Assembly (NCBI GenBank): GCA_950097015.1
Contig: CATNEN010000029.1
Location: 2,362,001 to 2,426,000 of the forward strand
Source of the DNA: Macrostomum hystrix
Taxonomy: Eukaryota; Platyhelminthes; Macrostomidae
Direction: 5' to 3'
Length of the DNA stretch: 64,000 bases
Positions 34,261 to 45,806 of the stretch are shown here, one piece after another; position 1 is the stretch's first letter; each line of letters begins with the position of its first letter. Under the pieces are notes generated by a model. It did no database searches. It saw only the letters and a list, made by a program, of their open reading frames with translations, and was not told the origin of the DNA. The position numbers and the translations under genes are program-made.

Positions 34261-36857
34261 TTAGACGGAGCCCTTAAAAGAGTGATTGAAGAGTACGACA
34301 AACTCTGAAATGGCATTTGGTGAGGTAGAATTTTAAATTGTTAACAAGTTCAATGCTTTTACACGAGCGCGTGATTGAAAACCAATTAAACCACTGGGTG
34401 CCTGAATCTGAGGACCAATTAAACCACTGGGTGCCTGTATCTGAGGGCCAATTAAACCACTGTGTGCCTGAATCTGAGGAACAATTAAACCACTGGGTGC
34501 CTGAATCTGAGGACCAATTAAATCAATGGGTGCCTGAATCTGAGGACCAATTAAACCACTGGGTGCCTGTATCTGAGGGCCAATTAAACCACTGTGTGCC
34601 TGAATCTGAGGACCAATTAAACCACTGGGTGCCTGAATCTGAGGACCAATTAAATCAATGGGTGCCTGAATCTGAGGAACAATTAAACCACTGGGTGCCT
34701 GATTCTGAAGACCAATTAAAACACTGGAGACCTGAATCTGAGGACCAATTAAAACACAGGAGACCTAAATCTGAGGACCAATTAAAACACAGGAGACCTA
34801 AATCTGAGGACCAATTAAAACACAGGAGACCTAAATCTGAGGACCAATTAAAACAAAGGAGACCTGAATCTGAGGACCAATTAAAACACAGGAGACCTGA
34901 ATCTGAGGACCAATTTAAACACAGGAGACCTGAATCTGAGGACCAATTAAAACACAGGAGACCTAAATCTGAGGACCAATTAAAACACAGGAGACCTGAA
35001 TCTGAGGACCAATTAAAACACAGGAGACCTGAATCTGAGGACCAATTGACTCACCTTTGTAGCTGATTCGGCCGTCCTCATTAGTGTCGGCGAAGCGAAA
35101 CATCTCGTCCACCTCGTCGGCAGTGAGCTTCTCGCCGATGGAGGTGAGCACGAACTCCAGCTCCTGCCGGCTGATGTAGCCGTTGCTGTCGCGGTCAAAC
35201 ACCTGAGCGGATTTCATGAGAGAACTAAATACTGGCTTAAACTCGACATCAATAGGATGCCTCTTACCTGAAACGCGGACATAAGCTCGTGGTCCATCTC
35301 GCTGGCCGACTTGAACTTGTAATTCATCTTCATGATGCGAGCGAACTCGTTGAAGTCTATTTTGCCGTCGATCACTAAAAGAATTTTGTGATTGGATTTT
35401 GTCAAGCATCTACGAGCATACTTCTCGTAGTAGATTGGATACGAAGTAACTAGGATACAAACGAAACTATACTGCAACTGTTAAGAAATCCCTGACAAAA
35501 TGCAGTACTTGCTGCGATTCTAGCTGCTGTTCTTGCTGCGATTCTAACTGCAGTTCTTGCTGCGATTCTAGCTACTGTTCTTGCTGCGATTCTAGCTACA
35601 GTTCTTGCTGCGATTCTAGCTACTGTTCTTGCTGCGATTCTAGCTACAGTTCTTGCTGCGATTCTAGCTACTGTTCTTGCTGCGATTCTAGCTACAGTTC
35701 TTGCTGCGATTCTAGCTACTGTTCTTGCTGCGATTCTAGCTACTGTTCTTGCTGCGATTCTAGCTACTGTTCTTGCTGCGATTCTAGCTACTGTTCTTGC
35801 TGCGATTCTAGCTACAGTTCTTGCTGCGATTCTAGCTACTGTTCTTGCTGCGATTCTAGCTACAGTTCTTGCTGCGATTCTAGCTACTGTTCTTGCTGCG
35901 ATTCTAACTACAGTTCTTGCTGCGATTCTAGCTACAGTTCTTGCTGCGATTCTAGCTACTGTTCTTGCTGCGATTCTAGCTACAGTTCTTGCTGCGATTC
36001 TAGCTACTGTTCTTGCTGCGATTCTAACTACAGTTCTTGCTGCGATTCTAGCTACAGGTTTTGCTGCGATTCTAGCTACTGTTCTTGCTGCGATTCTAAC
36101 TACAGTTCTTGCTGCGATTCTAGCTACAGTTCTTGCTGCGATTCTAGCTACAGTTCTTGCTGCGATTCTAACTACAGTTCTTGCTGCGATTCTAGCTACA
36201 GCTCTTGCTGCGATTCTAGCTACTGTTCTTGCTGCGATTCTAGCTACAGTTCTTGCTGCGATTCTAGCTACTGTTCTTGCTGCGATTCTAGCTACAGTTC
36301 TTGCTGCGATTCTAGCTACTGTTCTTGCTGCGATTCTAACTGCAGTTCTTGCTGCAATTCTAGCTGCTATTCTACGAATATAATTTGAAGCTGTGGCTGA
36401 ATCCTCACCAATGACGTCGGCCTCTTTAATGATGCTGTCAATCTCGGCTTTGGTCGGGTTCTGGCCCAGCACCTGGAGGATGTGGCGCAGCTCCTGCGGC
36501 TCAATGTACCCGGACTTGTCCTGGTCGAAGATGGCAAACGCTTCCTGGAGCTCTGCGCCACAGAAAATAATTTTATGGAGTTTTTAATCTTCAAAGCTCG
36601 CACGTGTCGAAAGCTCAGTCTTATCACCTACAGTTTCATGAGGCTCTCACCTCTCACCTGTCGGAAGGTTAATCTTATCACCTACAGTTTCATGAGGCTC
36701 TCACCTGTCGGAGGTCAGTCTTATCACCGGATTCGATTTATTTTCTTATCAGCTGAAATAGTTTCACACCATCATGTAAAGAACGAAAGACAGCCTCACC
36801 TTCGAGCTCTTCGCCGCTAATTTTCAGCGCTTTCATCAGCTCCTGGTTGATCTTCAT
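34261..36857 (-). CDS. Four-EF-hand calcium-binding protein (calmodulin / troponin C-like), five exons
   Basis: Minus-strand exons 36877-36800 (ATG at 36857), 36552-36409, 35374-35268, 35202-35055 and 34304-34261 join in phase to 166 aa. EF1 ([12 protein letters not shown]), EF3 ([12 protein letters not shown]) and EF4 ([12 protein letters not shown]) are canonical 12-residue loops. EF2 spans an intron and reads [12 protein letters not shown], lacking the acidic residues at loop positions 1 and 3, so it probably does not bind calcium. All internal introns start GTGAG or GTAAG and end CAG or TAG. The 44-nt last exon completes EF4 and ends FNHSFKGSV. Length and linker fit troponin C or a calmodulin-like regulator; I cannot decide between them. 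An acceptor just before 36877 suggests an untranslated exon upstream. Introns hold unrelated minisatellites. Confidence 0.87.
34375..35050. repeat. 33-bp minisatellite in the last intron of the EF-hand gene, about 20 copies
   Basis: The unit is GACCAATTAAAACACAGG plus AGACCTGAATCTGAG. The half nearest 34375 is a diverged subfamily (AACCACTGGGTGCCTGAATC) with a four-unit (132-bp) block present twice. The other half is uniform. It ends five bases before the exon donor at 35054, so it reaches the splice site. Confidence 0.93.
35505..36375. repeat. 24-bp minisatellite in the EF-hand gene intron 2, about 36 copies
   Basis: The unit is GCTACTGTTCTTGCTGCGAT plus TCTA, alternating with GCTACAGTTCTT. 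It has no minus-strand stops in one frame (a repeated RIAARTVA) but lies between phase-consistent exons at 36409 and 35374. Confidence 0.93.
36610..36720. repeat. Short duplicated segment in the EF-hand gene intron 1
   Basis: A segment of about 60 bp containing CTTATCACCTACAGTTTCAT and GAGGCTCTCACCT occurs twice, with a third partial copy. It looks like an incipient tandem array. Confidence 0.7.
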
Positions 36858-37261
36858 GTCCGCCTCTCTCAGATCACCTGTAGTGAGCGAAGTGGGTGAA
36901 AAAGTGAATTTAACACTGCTCAAACATGCCTTAGTGCTGCTAGAAATTCAGCACATTATTTTTGCAGGGTGCGATAATGAAAATTAATTGATCGTTTTAG
37001 GAGGCCTGGATCTATCCTACATCCGTCCACCCCAACAACTCTCCACCTGCCCTCTCCAGTGGACTTGCTATGTCTTGAGCACTCTGCTCTCACCTAGCTA
37101 CTGCAGTCCAATTGTCTCCATGCGGGCACCTGTCGCCATTCTTTAACAGCGCATTCCTAACCTACCTACCCAACCCACCTTGAGACTCATTGGGCCAATT
37201 TAAAATGCTGAGAATAGTACTCAGTCTTTTAGCCTCTCTACATTGTCTGCTTCTGGGAAAT

Positions 37262-38035
37262 CTATTAGACAGCTCATGGTAAGACGTCAGTAATTGGCTT
37301 CACTGGTGTACAGAACTCCTTCTAGACTGTCAGGAATTGGCTTCACTGGTGTACAGAACTCCTTCTAGACTGTCAGGAATTGGCTTCACTGGTGTACAGA
37401 AATCCTTCTAGACTGTCAGGAATTGGCTTCACTGGTGTACAGAAATCCTTCTAGACTGTCAGGAATTGGCTTCACTGGTGTACAGAAATCCTTCTAGACT
37501 GTCAGGAATTGGCTTCACTGGTGTACAGAAATCCTTCTAGACTGTCAGGAATTGGCTTCACTGGTGTACAGAAATCCTTCTAGACTGTCAGGAATTGGCT
37601 TCACTGGTGTACAGAACTCCTTCTAGACTGTCAGGAATTGACTTCACTGGTGTACAGAACTCCTTCTAGACTGTCAGGAATTGACTTCACTGGTGTACAG
37701 AAATCCCTCTAGACTGTCAGGAATTGGCTTCACTGGTGTACAGAAATCCTTCTAGACTGTCAGGAATTGGCTTCACTGGTGTACAGAAATCCTTCTAGAC
37801 TGTCAGGAATTGGCTTCACTGGTGTTCAGAAATCCTTCTAGACTGTCAGGAATTGGCTTCACTGGTGTTCAGAAATCCTTCTAGACTGTCAGGAATTGAC
37901 TTCACTGGTGTTCAGAACTCCTTCTAGACTGTCAGGAATTGACTTCACTGGTGTACAGAAATCCTTCTAGAGTGTCAGGAATTGACTTCACTGGTGTACA
38001 GAAATCCTTCTAGACTGTCAGGAATTGGCTTGGTG
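37262..38035. repeat. 43-bp minisatellite, about 18 copies
   Basis: The unit is AGGAATTGGCTTCACTGGTG, TACAGAAATCCTTCTAGACT plus GTC. Variants have ACAGAACTCC, TTGACTTC or GTGTTCAG. It lies upstream of the EF-hand gene on its 5' side, possibly in a 5' intron or the promoter region. Confidence 0.93.
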
Positions 38036-38039
38036 CTTA

Positions 38040-39030
38040 CCTGCAGCTTGCCAGAGAGTGGTGAAATTTGCTGCCCGATGGATTTCAAGGAATGGCGCTG
38101 ATCTGCTTTAGTCAACAATATTAGCCTGAGGCGCTTCTGCTACAAAATTAGCTATAGACGGATCGCCGTAGAATGAACTACGCTGCAAATCTGCGCGAGC
38201 GGTTCTCCTGGTCGCTGTGCAAGCGTCTGCATCCTCTTTACCTGTGCCTCTCATCCCCATCCCTACCTTCAACAGTCCTGTCCGGACAGTCGGAATGGAC
38301 AAAGCGACCTTCAGCGCGAGGCAATCTGTCGGGAGTCGGGTGTACGCTTTAGGGAGACACAAGAACACGCTGAGAGAGGATGTTACCAGTACGGAAATAG
38401 AGAAATGGGAAATGCACGCCGAGGTATAATTGTTTCGCGGGTCGGAAGAAAAAACTGCCGCTGCTGTTGCAGCAAAAGCAGGCCCTATGCGCACGGGATT
38501 ATTTGCCAACGATTCCTGCGTAGATAATTCGCATCACTAAAATGCGCCCCTCCTCCATCTCCTTTTGGGCTTTCTGCGTCAGGAGGCTGCCTCGACCCCC
38601 ACCCTAGCAACTAGCTCTCTCCGTGTCTTTCCTTGCCCCTCGTCAATAATCCGGTTACATCAGGATGCGCCGGCCTCACTAAACGAATCATCAACTGTGG
38701 AGCCTTGCAGATTTTTAGAAGGCGAATTCGCTCGATTTATTATTTTCGAACGATCACTACACTATATATTACTTAAGCGCCCTGGAGGACAGTAGTCAAT
38801 TGCAAAATTATCAGAAAAATGTTCACTTTAAAAAATGTAATTAAAAGGGCAGAGGAACCTTTTATTACTTTTTGTGCAAATTTTTGTGCAAATTTTCTAG
38901 TAAAATGTAACATCACTGTGAATAGTCTAAGTTAGCATTACTCTCCATAGGGATACGACTGTCACAGCTCAAAAAGTGTAACTGTTGAAATAACATCTCT
39001 TATCACTGATGCATCATCTACCCTGTCTAT
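38040..39030. other. Unassigned sequence
   Basis: Holds a minus-strand open frame of 133 codons (38509-38108) and a plus one of 76 codons, neither with recognisable features. The GC-rich stretch 38100 to 38650 could contain an upstream exon or promoter of the EF-hand gene. The rest is AT-rich. Confidence 0.3.
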
Positions 39031-39034
39031 GTCT

Positions 39035-39850
39035 AATTTCTCATTTTGCCTCTGTCTCTTCCCTGTCTCATCTCTCCCTTATCTTATCTCTCCCCTGTCT
39101 CATCTCTCCCCTGTCTCATCTCTCCCCTGTCTCATCTCTCCCCTGTCTCATCTCTCACCTGTCTCATCTCTCACCTATCTCATCTCTCACCTGTCTCATC
39201 TCTCCCCTGTCTCATCTCTCACCTGTCTCATCTCTTCCGTGTCTCATCTCTCCCCTGTCTCATCTCTCCCCTGTCTCATTTCTCCCCTGTCTCATCTCCC
39301 CTGTCTCATCTCTCCCCTTTCTCATTTCTCCCCTGTCTCATCTCTCCCCTGTCTCATCTATCCACTCTCTTATCACTCCCCTGTCTCATCTCTTTCCTGT
39401 CTCATCTCATCCCTGTCTCATCTCCCCTGTCTCATCTCCCCTGTCTCATCTCCCCTGTCTCATCTCTCCCCTGTCTCATCTCTTTCTTGTCTCATCTCAT
39501 CCCTGTCTCATCTCATCCCTGTCTCATCTCATCCTTGTCTCATCTCCCCTGTCTCATCTCTCCCCTTTCTCATTTCTCCCTTGTCTCATCTCTCCCCTGT
39601 CTCATCTCTTTCCTGTCTCATCTCATCCCTGTCTCATCTCTTTCTGTCTCATCTCTTTCTGTCTCATCTCTTCCCTCTTATCCCTCTTATCTATTCTATG
39701 TCTCAGCGCTCTGCTATTGAATCTCTCTCTTTTCTCATCTCTTCCCTGTCTCATCTCATCCCTGTCTCATCTTTTCCCTGTGTCATCTTTTCCCTGTCTC
39801 CTATTTCCCCTGTGTCTACACTACCCTGTCACATCTCCTCCCCGTCTCCC
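39035..39850. repeat. Degenerate 12-15-bp pyrimidine-rich repeat
   Basis: Units of CCCTGTCTCATCTCT with many variants (CACCTGTC, TTTCCTGTCTCATCTCAT). All three plus frames are open for 220 to 325 codons because the unit lacks stops. This is simple repeat sequence, not coding. Confidence 0.92.
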
Positions 39851-39899
39851 CGTCCCCGTCTTATAGTTTCCATCTCACCTCGCTCAAATGCAGTCCCCC

Positions 39900-40555
39900 A
39901 ATCTATCAATCACATTCAGTTATTTACATTCCTACTGTCCCACGAGACATATAAGGTTGGCGGCCCCGTGATAAACAGATTCGAGTTGAATTGGTGCAGA
40001 TTATAAAAACCGATTTAATACACAGGAAAGCGTGATACCCTAGGCAGAAGTTAGACTCTAAAAATAGCTGCTCATTTAGAGCTCTCTGTACGCTGTCATA
40101 CGTTGAGGTTGAGACCAATTATTAGCCTGTCAACAAGCAGATCTAGCCTACTAGGGGGCAGATGCTAACTTGGGTTCGCTGCTAGGGCAAGGGCGGGGCG
40201 AGCCAGTATAGTTTGTTCTACCGCGTCAGTGTTTAGAAAGCGCCAGTTTTTTGTGGATTGAATCAGCCAATGGTGGGTCGGCTACCCGAAAGCACTAATC
40301 CCAGTCAGCCGGTTCTTGTTGACACACTATTCCCTGCTTGCAGCTGCTTGTTTCTGCTATCTGGATTTTCAGAAATCTAAAAATAGACAAAGCACGTGTC
40401 TTTCTCTTTCACCTCTCCCTGGCCAGGCCAGTCTGGGAAACGGACAACAAAAGATAAGCTGCCTGTGCGTGTAGTGCAAATAGAAAAGCTGGATTCAATT
40501 TCAATTAATAAATGTGTAGGATTTGTGCAACTGTATTGTATCATCCATATTTCTA
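39900..40555. other. Unassigned sequence before the tandem array
   Basis: No gene, RNA or repeat was identified. Confidence 0.3.
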
Positions 40556-40559
40556 AGGG

Positions 40560-40868
40560 AATAATTTCTGTAGATCTAAAGAAAGATTATCTGATGGAAG
40601 AATATCTGCAGATCTGATGGAAGATTGTCTGTAGATCTGATGGAAGATTATCTGATGGAAGAATATCTGTAGATCTGATGGAAGATTGTCTATAGATCTG
40701 ATGAAAGATTGTCTGTAGATCTGATGGAAGATTGTCTGTAGATCTGATTGATGATTGTCTCCAGATCTGATAAAAGAATATCGGTAGATCTGATGGAAGA
40801 TTGTCTGTAGATCTGATGAAAGATTGTCTGTAGATCTGATGGCAGAATATCTGTAGATCTTAGATCTG
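40560..40868. repeat. Leading segment of the 23-bp GTAGATCTGAT minisatellite
   Basis: Units of about 23 bp around GTAGATCTGATGGAAGATTG plus TCT, immediately upstream of the first 2.3-kb unit. It corresponds to the end of the minisatellite block that precedes every later unit, so it is the remains of an upstream unit or the founder array. Confidence 0.85.
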
Positions 40869-41076
40869 TAGTAAACAAAATTTAGCAAGAAATAAAATAT
40901 AATAAACTAAAAATGAAGCAGTATTTTGTTATTCAGAATGCTGCATAGATCATGAACTCATTCTGTTCTATTTCAGACAGTTTCGGCATAGGAAACAGGC
41001 TGACGAATAACAAACAGTTGCCCGAGGTCATTCCGTCCACAAAAACACCAGTGCAATCCAGCCCAGTCAAAATGAC

Positions 41077-41084
41077 TATAAATA
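41077..41084 (+). promoter_or_regulatory. TATA box of tiny gene copy 1
   Basis: TATAAATA within a block conserved in all four copies (AATGACTATAAATATGCGCC). It sits 108 bases before the start codon. A pyrimidine-rich CTCTTATTTCAG lies between, which could be a splice or trans-splice acceptor. Confidence 0.6.
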
Positions 41085-41184
41085 TGCGCCCTGTCCGATG
41101 CACTAACTCCAACTCTTATTTCAGCGTTAAAGCGTTTCGCCAATTCAGATCCGAAAACAATCAAGCAAAACTTTCAACTGCAAG

Positions 41185-41322
41185 ATGAAGCCCGCCGACA
41201 AGAAAGTAGATGCCGCCGCTGGTGCCAAGCAGCACGACGCCAAGCAGCACGACGCCAAGCAGCACGACGCCAAGGCGCCGCCGGCCCAGGGCCAGCAGTC
41301 CAAACCTGCGCATAAGAAGTGA
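41185..41322 (+). CDS. Tiny disordered Lys/Gln/Ala protein, copy 1 (45 aa)
   Basis: The open frame starts MKPADKKVDAAAGAKQHD and ends KPAHKK. The middle has three tandem QHDAK repeats (15 bp each), then APPAQGQQ. It is embedded in a full gene context: TATA box 108 bases upstream and AATAAA at 41578-41583. It has no signal peptide, membrane segment or cysteine, and its composition predicts disorder. It is GC-rich in an AT-rich setting, like the coding exons elsewhere in the window. Comparison with copies 2 and 3 shows conserved ends (M-x-PADKK and PAHKK) around a repeat core that differs while staying in frame. I do not recognise the family and assign no function. Confidence 0.6.
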   Translation: MKPADKKVDAAAGAKQHDAKQHDAKQHDAKAPPAQGQQSKPAHKK

Positions 41323-41819
41323 AGCTCCCGCGCCTGATCGGGATCTACTTTGCACTCGTGTAATTTTCAGCTACTAATTAGTAGTATCTTACAAGTATTC
41401 GTATACTTGGCAACTATTGCCGAATTCTAAACAAATATTAATTCTATATAAATCAGTCAAGCTAATCAGATAAGATCATACAGAAAAGACTGAGTATTTC
41501 ACTGAGGTGCTGATAATCTGTATTCAGTAATTTATTGTGCACCAGGTGATCTGACATTTCCAACGAGTAACCTCTCAAATAAACAATGTACAATATGTAC
41601 CAAGTAGTTCACTAAGTGACTACATCTACTAAAATTTGTGAAGATAAATTCATGTTAGAAACTGAATTCTTTTTTGACTATTCATATGTCAGTGTTTGCG
41701 GCAAATTAGTTAACAGGCAAATATGCATATGATACCTGCATATACCTGCATGAAAACTCAAACGGCAAAACTGCTTGACTTAAAAGCAAACAGAAAGCAC
41801 GCCGTGCCATAGACAAAAT

Positions 41820-43135
41820 AATTGTCTGTAGATCTGATGCAAGAATATCTGTAGATCTGATGCAAGAATATCTGTAGATCTGATGGAAGATTATCTGTAG
41901 ATCTGATGAAAGAATATCTGCAGATCTGATGGCAGAATCTCTGTAGATCTGATGCATGAATATCTGTAGATCTGATGGTAGAATATCTGAAAATTTTTTG
42001 AAAGATTATCTTTAGATCTGATGCAAGAATATCTGTAGATCTGATGCAAGAATATCTGTAGATCTGATGGAAGATTATCTGTAGATCTGATGAAAGAATA
42101 TCTGCAGATCTGATGGCAGAATGTCTGTAGATCTGATGCATGAATATCTGTAGATCTGATGGTAGAATATCTGAAAATTTTTTGAAAGATTGTCTGTAGA
42201 TCTGATGCAAGAATATCTGTAGATCTGATGCAAGAATATCTGTAGATCTGATGGAAGATTATCTGTAGATCTGATGAAAGAATATCTGCAGATCTGATGG
42301 CAGAATGTCTGTAGATCTGATGCATGAATATCTGTAGATCTGGTGGCAGATTATCTGTAGATCTGATGAAAGATTGTCTGGAGATCTGATGCAATAATAT
42401 CTGTAGATCTGAGGCAAGAATATCTGTAGATCTGGTGTAAGATTATATGTAGATCTGGTTGCAGATTATCTGTAGATCTGGTGGCAGATTATCTGTAGAT
42501 CTGATGAAAGATTGTCTGTAGATCTGATGCAATAATATCTGTAGATCTGAGGCAAGAATATCTGTAGATCTGATGCAAGATTGTCTGTAGATCTGATGCA
42601 AGAATATCTGTAGATCTCATAAAAGATTGTCTGTAGATCTGGTGCAAGAATATCTGTAGATCTGGTGGCAGATTATCTGTAGATCTGATGAAAGATCGTC
42701 TGTAGATCTGAGGCAAGAATAACTGTAGATCTCATAAAAGATTGTCTGTAGATCTGATGCAAGAATATCTGTAGATCTGATGCAAGAATATCTGTAGATC
42801 TGATGCAAGAATATCTGTAGATCTGGTGGCAGATTGTCTGTAGATCTGATGCAATAATATCTGTAGATCTGAGGCAAGAATATCTGTAGATCTGATGCAA
42901 TAATATCTGTAGATCTGATGTAAGATTATATGTAAATCTGATGAAAATAGATGTATAGATCTGGTGGCAGATTATCTGTAGATCTGATGAAAGATTGTCT
43001 GTAGATCTGAGGCAAGAATATCTGTAGATCTGATGTATGAATATCTGTAGATCTGATGGTAGAATATCTGAAAATTTGATGAAAGATTGTCTGTAGATCT
43101 GATGAAAGATTGTCTGTAGATGTGATGAAATATAC
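41820..43135. repeat. 23-bp minisatellite block of tandem unit 1
   Basis: Units of CTGTAGATCTGATGCAAGAA plus TAT. Each contains the AGATCT palindrome. Variants (GATGGAAGATTA, GAGGCAAG, GGTGGCAG, CATAAAAG) recur in a set order, and a segment of about 185 bp (CTGAAAATTTTTTGAAAG to the next) is itself repeated, so the block has nested structure. Confidence 0.93.
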
Positions 43136-43386
43136 CCATTGGGTTTGATTGTCCCAAGTCTTGCAGCTTATAATTTTTATTGAAAACAAGATAAAGCAAG
43201 AAATATAAAATATAAATTAAAAATGAAGCCGTATTTTGTTATTCAGAATGCTGCATGGATCATGAACTCATTCTGTTCTATTTCAGACAGTTTCGGCATA
43301 GGAAACAGGCTGACGAATAACAAAAAGTTGCCCGAGGTCATTCCGTCCACAAAAACACCAGTGCAATCCAGCCCAGTCAAAATGAC

Positions 43387-43394
43387 TATAAATA
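43387..43394 (+). promoter_or_regulatory. TATA box of tiny gene copy 2
   Basis: Same TATAAATA and spacing as copy 1. The downstream acceptor-like site is CTCTTATTTTAG, changed by one base but with AG kept. Confidence 0.6.
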
Positions 43395-43494
43395 TGCGCC
43401 CTGTCCGATGCACTAACTCCAACTCTTATTTTAGCGTTAAAGCGTTTCGCCAATTCAGATCCGAAAACAATCAAGCAAAACTTTCAACTGCAAG

Positions 43495-43638
43495 ATGAAT
43501 CCCGCCGACAAGAAAATAGATGCCGCCGCTGGTGCCAAGCAGCAGGACGCCAGGGCGCCGCCGGCCCAGGGCCAGCAGCACGACGCCAAGGCGCCGCCGG
43601 CCCAGGGCCAGCAGCCCAATCCTGCGCATAAGAAGTGA
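43495..43638 (+). CDS. Tiny disordered Lys/Gln/Ala protein, copy 2 (47 aa)
   Basis: Starts MNPADKKIDAAAGAKQQD and ends NPAHKK. The core is two in-frame units, QQDARAPPAQG and QQHDAKAPPAQG, in place of the QHDAK repeats of copy 1. All size changes are multiples of three. AATAAA lies at 43889-43894. Substitutions relative to copy 1 include K2N, V8I and S-K to P-N near the end. Confidence 0.6.
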   Translation: MNPADKKIDAAAGAKQQDARAPPAQGQQHDAKAPPAQGQQPNPAHKK

Positions 43639-44131
43639 AGCTCCCGCGCCTGATCGGGATCTACTTTGCACTCGTGTAATTTTCAGCTACTAATTAGTAG
43701 TATCTTACAAGTATTCGTATACTTGGCAACTATTGCCGAATTCTAAACAAATATTCTATATAAATCAGTCAAGCTAATCAGATAAGATCATACAGAAAAG
43801 ACTGAGTATTTCACTGAGGTGCTGATAATCTGTATTCAGTAATTTATTGTGCACCAGGTGATCTGACATTTCCAACGAGTAACCTCTCAAATAAACAATG
43901 TACAATATGTACCAAGTAGTTCACTAAGTGACTACATCTACTAAAATTTGTGAAGATAAATTCATGTTAGAAACTGAATTCTTTTTTGACTATTCATATG
44001 TCAGTGTTTGCGGCAAATTAGTTAACAGGCAAATATGCATATGATACCTGCATATACCTGCATGAAAACTCAAACGGCAAAACTGCTTGACTTAAAAGCA
44101 AACAGAAAGCACGCCGTGCCATAGACAAAAT

Positions 44132-45447
44132 AATTGTCTGTAGATCTGATGCAAGAATATCTGTAGATCTGATGCAAGAATATCTGTAGATCTGATGGAA
44201 GATTATCTGTAGATCTGATGAAAGAATATCTGCAGATCTGATGGCAGAATCTCTGTAGATCTGATGCATGAATATCTGTAGATCTGATGGTAGAATATCT
44301 GAAAATTTTTTGAAAGATTATCTTTAGATCTGATGCAAGAATATCTGTAGATCTGATGCAAGAATATCTGTAGATCTGATGGAAGATTATCTGTAGATCT
44401 GATGAAAGAATATCTGCAGATCTGATGGCAGAATGTCTGTAGATCTGATGCATGAATATCTGTAGATCTGATGGTAGAATATCTGAAAATTTTTTGAAAG
44501 ATTGTCTGTAGATCTGATGCAAGAATATCTGTAGATCTGATGCAAGAATATCTGTAGATCTGATGGAAGATTATCTGTAGATCTGATGAAAGAATATCTG
44601 CAGATCTGATGGCAGAATGTCTGTAGATCTGATGCATGAATATCTGTAGATCTGGTGGCAGATTATCTGTAGATCTGATGAAAGATTGTCTGGAGATCTG
44701 ATGCAATAATATCTGTAGATCTGAGGCAAGAATATCTGTAGATCTGGTGTAAGATTATATGTAGATCTGGTTGCAGATTATCTGTAGATCTGGTGGCAGA
44801 TTATCTGTAGATCTGATGAAAGATTGTCTGTAGATCTGATGCAATAATATCTGTAGATCTGAGGCAAGAATATCTGTAGATCTGATGCAAGATTGTCTGT
44901 AGATCTGATGCAAGAATATCTGTAGATCTCATAAAAGATTGTCTGTAGATCTGGTGCAAGAATATCTGTAGATCTGGTGGCAGATTATCTGTAGATCTGA
45001 TGAAAGATCGTCTGTAGATCTGAGGCAAGAATAACTGTAGATCTCATAAAAGATTGTCTGTAGATCTGATGCAAGAATATCTGTAGATCTGATGCAAGAA
45101 TATCTGTAGATCTGATGCAAGAATATCTGTAGATCTGGTGGCAGATTGTCTGTAGATCTGATGCAATAATATCTGTAGATCTGAGGCAAGAATATCTGTA
45201 GATCTGATGCAATAATATCTGTAGATCTGATGTAAGATTATATGTAAATCTGATGAAAATAGATGTATAGATCTGGTGGCAGATTATCTGTAGATCTGAT
45301 GAAAGATTGTCTGTAGATCTGAGGCAAGAATATCTGTAGATCTGATGTATGAATATCTGTAGATCTGATGGTAGAATATCTGAAAATTTGATGAAAGATT
45401 GTCTGTAGATCTGATGAAAGATTGTCTGTAGATGTGATGAAATATAC
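44132..45447. repeat. 23-bp minisatellite block of tandem unit 2
   Basis: Same order of variants as in unit 1, showing that the whole block was duplicated with the unit and did not expand independently afterwards. Confidence 0.93.
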
Positions 45448-45698
45448 CCATTGGGTTTGATTGTCCCAAGTCTTGCAGCTTATAATTTTTATTGAAAACA
45501 AGATAAAGCAAGAAATATAAAATATAAATTAAAAATGAAGCCGTATTTTGTTATTCAGAATGCTGCATGGATCATGAACTCATTCTGTTCTATTTCAGAC
45601 AGTTTCGGCATAGGAAACAGGCTGACGAATAACAAAAAGTTGCCCGAGGTCATTCCGTCCACAAAAACACCAGTGCAATCCAGCCCAGTCAAAATGAC

Positions 45699-45706
45699 TA
45701 TAAATA
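45699..45706 (+). promoter_or_regulatory. TATA box of tiny gene copy 3
   Basis: Identical to copy 2 in sequence and spacing to the start codon. Confidence 0.6.
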
Positions 45707-45806
45707 TGCGCCCTGTCCGATGCACTAACTCCAACTCTTATTTTAGCGTTAAAGCGTTTCGCCAATTCAGATCCGAAAACAATCAAGCAAAACTTTCAAC
45801 TGCAAG

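Larger units (their letters stand above)
40913..43222 (+). repeat. 2.31-kb tandem unit, copy 1
   Basis: It runs from the ATGAAGCAGTATTTTGTTAT block to the same block in the next copy. Contents in order: conserved upstream block, TATA box (41077), tiny gene (41185-41322), AATAAA (41578) and a 23-bp minisatellite (41820-43135). Copy 1 differs from copies 2 and 3 in the tiny gene and at scattered upstream and 3' UTR positions. Confidence 0.93.
43223..45534 (+). repeat. 2,312-bp tandem unit, copy 2
   Basis: Same layout as copy 1, starting ATGAAGCCGTATTTTGTTAT. It is nearly identical to copy 3 over its full length, including the order of variants within the minisatellite block. Confidence 0.95.

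Noticed and set aside
35450..36472. 340-codon minus frame of RIAARTVA repeats
   Set aside because: Intronic 24-bp array of the EF-hand gene; only its first residues (36472 to 36409) belong to a real exon.
38108..38509. 133-codon minus frame as a gene
   Set aside because: No family motif, no clear splice or start context, and low similarity to coding composition of neighbouring real exons.
41820..43135. A CRISPR-like array
   Set aside because: There are no unique spacers between conserved repeats; the units are continuous tandem copies in an animal genome.
43223..43498. 91-codon plus frame upstream of tiny gene copy 2 (also in copy 3)
   Set aside because: Copy 1 has a TAG in this frame, the TATA box lies within it, and it overlaps the start of the tiny gene in another frame. 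It is better read as promoter sequence.
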